NCBI GenBank assembly: GCA_019751875.1
Contig: JAIEMV010000003.1
Span: forward strand, 287,983-351,982
Source: Hyphomicrobium sp.
GTDB taxonomy: Bacteria > Pseudomonadota > Alphaproteobacteria > Rhizobiales > Hyphomicrobiaceae
Length of the DNA stretch: 64,000 nt
Direction: 5' to 3'
The notes below the pieces were generated by a model. It ran no database searches and was not told the DNA's origin. It was given only the letters and a program-made list of their open reading frames with translations. Of this stretch, positions 59,400 to 64,000 are shown piece after piece; position 1 is the stretch's first letter; every line of letters begins with the position of its first letter. Position numbers and translations under genes: made by a program.

Positions 59400-59813
59400 T
59401 TACCCTCGCAGGTAATCCAGAATACTTGCGGCGAGCGCCATTTGGGCGATGAAGCCGGCGAAGAACGCAATGGTGCGGAAGAGCGGAATGCCGAAGGTAT
59501 AGATAATGGCATGGGCTACGCGCGAATAGAAGAAGACGGCTGCGGCCAGCCCAGTCGTAGGGCTCGTTAGTCCCAGCAGGTGAACACAAAGAGCCACAGG
59601 CGCAAAAACCACCAAGTTTTCGACCGCATTGCGATGGGCATTCGCGAGCCTATAAGCCCAATCCGCGTGAGGTCGGACATCGGGTTGCGGGTTCTTGAGT
59701 GCTTGCCAAGGTCCCATCTCGGTAAGGCGATTGATAATGATCGGTAACCACAGCAAGCCCGTGAAGGCGGCGGCAAGGGTCAGATAGTAAAGTTCTGGAG
59801 TTAACATCGGCAT
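59400..59813 (-). CDS. MAPEG family membrane protein
   Basis: A 137-residue protein with four helices matching the MAPEG superfamily (membrane-associated proteins in eicosanoid and glutathione metabolism). Conserved features are the ANAHRNAVENLVVFAPVAL segment and FFYSRVAHAIIYTFGIPLFR. Family members include glutathione transferases and peroxidases; bacterial ones are mostly uncharacterised. The start at 59813 is chosen because GAGGAG lies six bases upstream; the frame is open a further 35 codons. It is divergent from the HxlR gene, which probably regulates it. Confidence 0.85.
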   Translation of the reverse strand: MPMLTPELYYLTLAAAFTGLLWLPIIINRLTEMGPWQALKNPQPDVRPHADWAYRLANAHRNAVENLVVFAPVALCVHLLGLTSPTTGLAAAVFFYSRVAHAIIYTFGIPLFRTIAFFAGFIAQMALAASILDYLRG

Positions 59814-59917
59814 ATTTCGCTCCTCTATTCTTAAGGAGCATTCTTGATTGTTAGCGAGTCTTGTAAAGTAGGCAGTAATAAAGCCTATAGGTACGTATTT
59901 GATACTATGGATGCACA
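59814..59917. promoter_or_regulatory. Divergent promoter region between MAPEG and HxlR genes
   Basis: A 104-bp AT-rich spacer between divergent starts. It contains short near-palindromic GTACGTATTTGATAC, a plausible HxlR-type operator, but I cannot assign -35/-10 pairs with confidence. Confidence 0.35.
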
Positions 59918-60256
59918 ATGAGAAAGCAACGTCACGAAATCTACGAACGCTGTCCTGTCGAGGCGACGCTCGATATGATCGGCGGCAAATGGAAGGGAGT
60001 GATTTTGTTCCGGCTGACCGAGGGAACCAAACGCTTCGGAGAGTTGCGCAAGCTTTTGCCGAAGGTAACTCAACGCACGCTTACACAAGCGCTTCGGGAG
60101 CTCGAGCACGACGGCCTCGTGGCGCGTCGCATCTACGCGGAAGTGCCTCCCAAAGTGGAGTACAGCCTGACCGATCTTGGTCGTAGCCTGAAACCGCTGC
60201 TCGTACGCCTTAGAGATTGGGGGCAGACTTATGTCATCGATCGCAATGGAAGATAA
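59918..60256 (+). CDS. HxlR-family transcriptional regulator
   Basis: A 112-residue winged-helix protein of the HxlR family. The N-terminal Cys (Cys12, in CPVEATLDMIGGKWKG) is the redox- or electrophile-sensing position in several HxlR regulators. RFGELRKLLPKVTQRTLTQALREL is the recognition region and VEYSLTDLGRSLKPLL is the wing. It is transcribed away from the MAPEG gene, the usual layout for a regulator and its target. Confidence 0.9.
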   Translation: MRKQRHEIYERCPVEATLDMIGGKWKGVILFRLTEGTKRFGELRKLLPKVTQRTLTQALRELEHDGLVARRIYAEVPPKVEYSLTDLGRSLKPLLVRLRDWGQTYVIDRNGR

Positions 60257-60318
60257 GGCGGTGATCGTCGGCTTCGTACAAGTGCTCACTAGACATGCAA
60301 CTACTCAAGTCTGATCCG

Positions 60319-60450
60319 CCGAGAGTGGGTGCGTACACACCGTCAGCGACACTGCACCCCGCCCCACGTCACAAGACGCCTCTTAAGCGACGCCCCCTTC
60401 ACGGAGCCGGGATGCAGGCAGTGTAGGGGAGGGCGGGAGAGCGGGGATAA
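60319..60450 (+). repeat. Direct repeat flanking the MAPEG/HxlR module, right copy
   Basis: Second copy of the ~130-bp repeat, identical to the left copy over about 80 bp (GTGCGTACACACCGTCAGCG through CCCCCTTCA) and again over the last ~31 bp. The 18 bp between these blocks differ. Same orientation as the left copy. Confidence 0.9.
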
Positions 60451-60490
60451 GTGTGCGCAGAACATAGGAGTGCGCGAGAACGCTCGCCAA

Positions 60491-60790
60491 TCAGAAGCAC
60501 AGCCATGCGCCGAGGCAGCTCTTGGGTGTGCCGCCTTTGCAGGCCATCTGCGAGGAGCGGCACGTCGTCGTGGCCCCTTCATCTTCGCAGGTCGTCTTCA
60601 CGGGGCCCTGCCCTATAAGACCTTTCGAAGCGATGGTATTTTTCAGGGCGTTGGTCGAGAACAGCACGGCGGTATCGTGGGTCAACATTTGACCGACGGC
60701 AGCGATCCTCGTGCAATCGGCGGCCTGAGCCGGTGCCCAAAGTGCGCACACCATCGCCGCTGCCACAAAGCCGAGTTTCAAGGATTGCAT
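60491..60790 (-). CDS. Small exported cysteine-rich protein, unknown function
   Basis: Not recognised. 99 residues with a signal peptide (MQSLKLGFVAAAMVCALWAP, cleaved after AQA at 23). The mature 76 residues contain six cysteines (DC, TTC, TTCR, ACKG, SCLG and LCF), an even number that fits three disulfides in the periplasm or outside. The start at 60790 has GGAGG five bases upstream; the frame is open 38 codons further. The next gene on this strand (CPBP) is 195 bp upstream. Confidence 0.7.
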   Translation of the reverse strand: MQSLKLGFVAAAMVCALWAPAQAADCTRIAAVGQMLTHDTAVLFSTNALKNTIASKGLIGQGPVKTTCEDEGATTTCRSSQMACKGGTPKSCLGAWLCF

Positions 60791-60984
60791 TACCGCCTCC
60801 AAACTAAGGAATCCCAGCGGGGACGCTAGATGGCCGCATGGCGGCTGCCAAGGAATTCGATGCTGCAAGCAGAACTTTTCCGCAACAACGGGCAACGGTG
60901 ACACACAGAGAACAGGCGGTGCGGTTGATGGGCGGAGACGGTCGCTTCAGCCAACGCGGATTCGTGTCGGCTTTTCTGTTAGCC

Positions 60985-61848
60985 TCAGCGCTTCCACAGC
61001 GGCGACATCATGTGACCGCGGCGGATGGCGGTTAGAAGAAGGATCACGCCTGCCGTGGTGCAGAGCACCAGTGCCACCACCGAATGTTCCATTCCGAACG
61101 AACCCCCGGTCAGCAGCTCCGGACCTTCGATCGTCGCCTTCAGCAAGCCGGGGTCACTGACCGCGCCTGAGACGACGCCGGAGAAAACGGCAGACTGGAA
61201 GTAGTTCCACGCCGTGTGGAAGCCCATGCAGATCCAGAGGCGACGGGTGACGAGATAGGCAGCAGACAGCAGCAGCCCGGCCTCGATGCCGATGTAGACG
61301 GCTCCGCCCATTGTTGTCCCCGGGTTCATCAGGTGAACAGCGCCAAACGCGATGGAAGAGACCAAAATCCCGATCCAGCTTCCGAACATGGTCTCGACCG
61401 AGCGGAAGAGGACGCCGCGGAACAGCAGCTCTTCGAAAATTCCCGACTTGATCGCCATCGCAATGTTGGGAAGCAAGAACAGCGCGGGGTTGAACCCCTC
61501 AACTTTGTAAATGCCAAGCAGCATCAAGATCCCGGCGCTCGCGGTGTAAAGCCCCGCGCCGCACAGCGCACCGATGGCCCATTCGCGGGCGAGCCCTGGC
61601 GTCGAGAGCTCGGTCACCTCGCGGCGTTCGATCAACGTCCCCCAGGCCAGATAAACGCCGATCGCCGCCAGCCCCAGGACGATCTGGATGACCGCGTTCA
61701 GCACGGGTGCATCGTGGTAGTCATCGAGCCACGACTGGGCCCACCCCATGAAGTAGAACAGAACAGATCCCAGAACGACTATGCGCGTCAGTGGAAATCG
61801 CAGAATGCGCAGCGAGAGCGGGGGTCCAAGAATTGCTGTGTCGGTCAT
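60985..61848 (-). CDS. CPBP family intramembrane metalloprotease
   Basis: A 287-residue multi-helix membrane protein of the CPBP (CAAX protease and bacteriocin-processing) family. The motif-1 EELLFRGVLFRS with its catalytic Glu pair, SSIAFGAVHLMNP with its His and the later CMGFHTAWNYFQSAVF with its His are present. Bacterial members process peptides or act in stress and bacteriocin self-immunity; the substrate is unknown. The start at 61848 (MTDTAILGPPLSL) is chosen because the sequence before it is not protein-like. Confidence 0.88.
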   Translation of the reverse strand: MTDTAILGPPLSLRILRFPLTRIVVLGSVLFYFMGWAQSWLDDYHDAPVLNAVIQIVLGLAAIGVYLAWGTLIERREVTELSTPGLAREWAIGALCGAGLYTASAGILMLLGIYKVEGFNPALFLLPNIAMAIKSGIFEELLFRGVLFRSVETMFGSWIGILVSSIAFGAVHLMNPGTTMGGAVYIGIEAGLLLSAAYLVTRRLWICMGFHTAWNYFQSAVFSGVVSGAVSDPGLLKATIEGPELLTGGSFGMEHSVVALVLCTTAGVILLLTAIRRGHMMSPLWKR

Positions 61849-61926
61849 GTCAAAACTGTTGCTCTCACAAATGCAGTCGCAGGCAAACCACGGTTGGGCT
61901 TCTCCGAGCGCTCCAGGTCCGCTGCT

Positions 61927-61969
61927 GTATAAAAGGCCACGACCGCTCACCAGCGGGGGAGCGAGCGGT
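61927..61969 (-). terminator. Possible terminator after the autotransporter gene
   Basis: On the minus strand, the 7-bp stem ACCGCTC / GAGCGGT with a 14-base loop is followed by CGTGGCCTTTTATAC. The T-run is short and set back, so this is tentative. The remainder of 61849-61973 holds no gene. Confidence 0.3.
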
Positions 61970-61973
61970 ACGT

Positions 61974-64000
61974 TCAGTTGAGCGGCATGTTGAGCATGAG
62001 CTGGCCGCCGTAGGCTTCGTAGTCGTCGCTGCCCAATCCGTCGATCATTCCGGTGGCGCGGATGGTGTAGCCCCAGGGCGCTGTCAGCGTCACGCCCGCC
62101 TGCACTTTAGCGCGCAGATCCGACGTCGTGCCCGGGATCTCGTTGAAGGTGATGGCGTCCGCGCCCTCGAAATCCCACAGACCTTGCACCGAAACCATCG
62201 GCTCCAGGATCGTGCCATCGGCAAGAAGGAAGCCGTAGCCGATTTCGGGGCCGAAGTTCAGACGTCCGAGACGATGCGACTGACCGGCAATGAAAATGCC
62301 GTTGCTGTCGACGTAGGAGTCGATCTCTTCCTCGAAGTACGCGACGCCGATCGTGGGACTGAAGCGCCAGCGATCCCAGCGCCATTCGCCGGTCAGGTCG
62401 GCACGCGCAAGCCAGCGGTCGCCGTCGACGCGGTCGGTGTAGGTGCCGAAGGGGGAGACATCGTTCTCAGAGCGGCCCCATGCGGCGCGGGCGTCGAAGT
62501 AAATGTTTTCATTGAGCCGGGCCGAGATATAGGGCCCCGCCAGCCAGCCGCGGCCTTCGACGTCGCTGCCTAGAAGACCGGACGTCTCGTCGGCGAAGTC
62601 GAACTGCATCAGGGCGCCGATCAGAAGTCCCGGCATGATCTGGTAGTCCGCGCCGGCGTAAAGGATGCCGACGTTGCCGCTCGAGTTCGTGGTGTCGTCC
62701 TCGAAGTGCGTCGCATAACCCTCGACCCAAATGTCAAACGGGGAGCTGGCAAGCGGAGGCGGGTCATTGGCCAGAGAGGCACCGAGCGCCATGCGGCCTT
62801 CCGGCGATGCGCCGGCGGCCGCGGCGCTGGAGGCGGCTTCGCTCTTCTTTGCCGCCATCATCTGCTTGAGGCTCGTCCCGAAGGCGAGACGGCTCACATT
62901 GCCGTCGGCATCGGGCGTGGCAGAGAAGGCGACAGGTGGACCGCCGGGCTGGCCGCCGGAAGCGACCTGATTGCCGCCGCCGTTGGCGCCGAACAGCGTG
63001 CCGTTGAGGCGCTGACGGTTCTTGAACCGCGACGGCTCATTCGAGGTCAGCGCGTCCGCCCGCTGGGCGATGAAGTTGCCGATCACCTCGCGCGTGCGCT
63101 GCTGGACGAACGCCGCACCGATGGTCAGCGTAAACGGCGTCGTCACGCTAAAGCCGTTGGCGTCGGTCGCGGTCACATCGAACGTGAACGAGCCGGCCGC
63201 GGTCGGTGTGCCAGACAGCGTTCCGTCGCTGGCAAGCGCGAGCCCCGGCGGGAGCCCAGCGGCAACGAAAGTGTAGGTCGGTGTGCCGCCGGAGGCGCTG
63301 AAGGATGCGCTGTAGGGCACCTGTGCGCTGCCTGCGGGCAGAGGCGACGGGGACGATGAAATCGCGATCGTGGGTGCAATGATCTGCACGTTCACACTGC
63401 TTGTGGCTTCTGCGTAGTTGGCATCCGCGGCCTTCGTCGCCGTGATGGTGCAGGTGCCCGTTCCGGTCGGGGTCACGGTGGGAAACGAGAGCGTGCACGG
63501 GCCGCTAACCGAATACGTCACCGCGCCGCTGCCGGGGCCGTTGTTGATCAGGGTCAGAGTCGATATCGAACCCGCTGCGAATGGAATCGAGGTGGGGCTG
63601 GCGCTCAGCGAAATCGTCTGGGTTGCCTTGTTGACGACCTGCGTCACAGGTGACGAGGTTGAGCTCACAAAGCTCGGTGTGCCCAAATAAACCACGTCGA
63701 TAACATGGCTGCCAACTGGCAGGTTGGAAACAACGAAAGAGGCTTGTCCACTCGCATTTACCGACACCCCACTTGCAAGTGGCATACCGCCGACGCGGAA
63801 CGTGAAGGCTCCGACGGTCACGGGTCCGGCAGAGGAGGTCACTGTTGCGGTAAACGTCACGTTGGCGCCGAACGTGCTCGGGTTAAGGCTCGACGAAACT
63901 TCCGTTGTTGTCGCAATTCTGTTGATCGTGACCGTCTGCTGCACCTGCGGCGCGGCGTTGAACGTGCCGTTGCCGGCCTGGTTGGCGTTGATCGTGCAAT
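61974..64000 (-). CDS. Autotransporter with Ig-like repeats, 5' end outside window
   Basis: The C-terminal ~675 residues of a surface protein; the frame is open to the right edge, so the signal peptide and upstream repeats are outside. From its visible N-terminus it has bacterial Ig-like repeats (LNPSTFGANVTFTATVTSSA; ASPTSIPFAAGS), then a cadherin/He_PIG-type putative Ig domain (LPPGLALASDGTLSGTPTAAGSFTFDVTATD), a Gly/Ala-rich linker, and a C-terminal autotransporter beta-barrel (from WVEGYATHFED to GQLMLNMPLN). The barrel ends in a non-aromatic residue (Asn), unlike the usual Phe/Trp. It probably displays a passenger on the cell surface; function is unknown. Confidence 0.9.
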   Translation of the reverse strand, partial: CTINANQAGNGTFNAAPQVQQTVTINRIATTTEVSSSLNPSTFGANVTFTATVTSSAGPVTVGAFTFRVGGMPLASGVSVNASGQASFVVSNLPVGSHVIDVVYLGTPSFVSSTSSPVTQVVNKATQTISLSASPTSIPFAAGSISTLTLINNGPGSGAVTYSVSGPCTLSFPTVTPTGTGTCTITATKAADANYAEATSSVNVQIIAPTIAISSSPSPLPAGSAQVPYSASFSASGGTPTYTFVAAGLPPGLALASDGTLSGTPTAAGSFTFDVTATDANGFSVTTPFTLTIGAAFVQQRTREVIGNFIAQRADALTSNEPSRFKNRQRLNGTLFGANGGGNQVASGGQPGGPPVAFSATPDADGNVSRLAFGTSLKQMMAAKKSEAASSAAAAGASPEGRMALGASLANDPPPLASSPFDIWVEGYATHFEDDTTNSSGNVGILYAGADYQIMPGLLIGALMQFDFADETSGLLGSDVEGRGWLAGPYISARLNENIYFDARAAWGRSENDVSPFGTYTDRVDGDRWLARADLTGEWRWDRWRFSPTIGVAYFEEEIDSYVDSNGIFIAGQSHRLGRLNFGPEIGYGFLLADGTILEPMVSVQGLWDFEGADAITFNEIPGTTSDLRAKVQAGVTLTAPWGYTIRATGMIDGLGSDDYEAYGGQLMLNMPLN

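Noticed and set aside
61216..61932. 238-codon + strand frame over the CPBP gene
   Set aside because: Charged, low-hydrophobicity shadow; the minus frame has the EELLFRG protease motif and proper membrane helices.

Overview
The window is a 64-kb stretch of a GC-rich alphaproteobacterial chromosome, most likely from the Hyphomicrobiales (Hyphomicrobium-like). The evidence is gene order. The runs tig-clpP-clpX-lon-hup, nuoA-N followed by birA-rnj-mce-DUF1467-proS-lolC-lolD-dnaE, and rpsB-tsf-pyrH-frr-uppS-cdsA-dxr-rseP-bamA-lpxD-fabZ-lpxA-lpxI-lpxB are classic alphaproteobacterial blocks. The genus is inference.

Layout. 1-2.3 kb: the 3' part of an RND efflux pump gene, then two palindromic repeats and a tiny exported-peptide gene. 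3.0-10.5 kb: tRNA-Leu and the protein quality-control block (trigger factor, ClpP, ClpX, Lon, HU). 10.5-12.5 kb: a structurally odd tRNA region. It has a duplicated 5' half of tRNA-Val, an intact tRNA-Val followed by six 98-bp tandem repeats, a DUF1993 gene, and a tRNA-Asp followed by two more copies of the same repeat. 13.1-31.1 kb: all fourteen complex I genes, interrupted by three genes between nuoC and nuoD, a 1.46-kb break with an opposite-strand ORF between nuoD and nuoE, and small membrane-protein genes between nuoH/nuoI and nuoJ/nuoK. 31.1-39.3 kb: biotin ligase, RNase J, methylmalonyl-CoA epimerase, an archaeal/eukaryal-type prolyl-tRNA synthetase and the LolCD lipoprotein exporter. 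39.5-43.1 kb: DNA polymerase III alpha. 43.3-58.8 kb: translation factors, isoprenoid and phospholipid synthesis, outer-membrane assembly (RseP, BamA) and lipid A synthesis (LpxD, FabZ, LpxA, LpxI, LpxB). 58.8-64 kb: accessory DNA, with a MAPEG/HxlR divergent pair between two ~130-bp direct repeats, a small cysteine-rich exported protein, a CPBP-family membrane protease and an autotransporter cut by the right edge.

Most of the window is conserved housekeeping DNA. The unusual parts are the tRNA-linked 98-bp repeat family with the duplicated tRNA-Val half, the type of ProRS at the usual proS locus, an LpxI with what looks like a degenerate second copy of its C-terminal domain, the non-Nuo genes inside the nuo cluster, and the repeat-bounded MAPEG/HxlR module. 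I saw no CRISPR array, prophage, transposase or rRNA.
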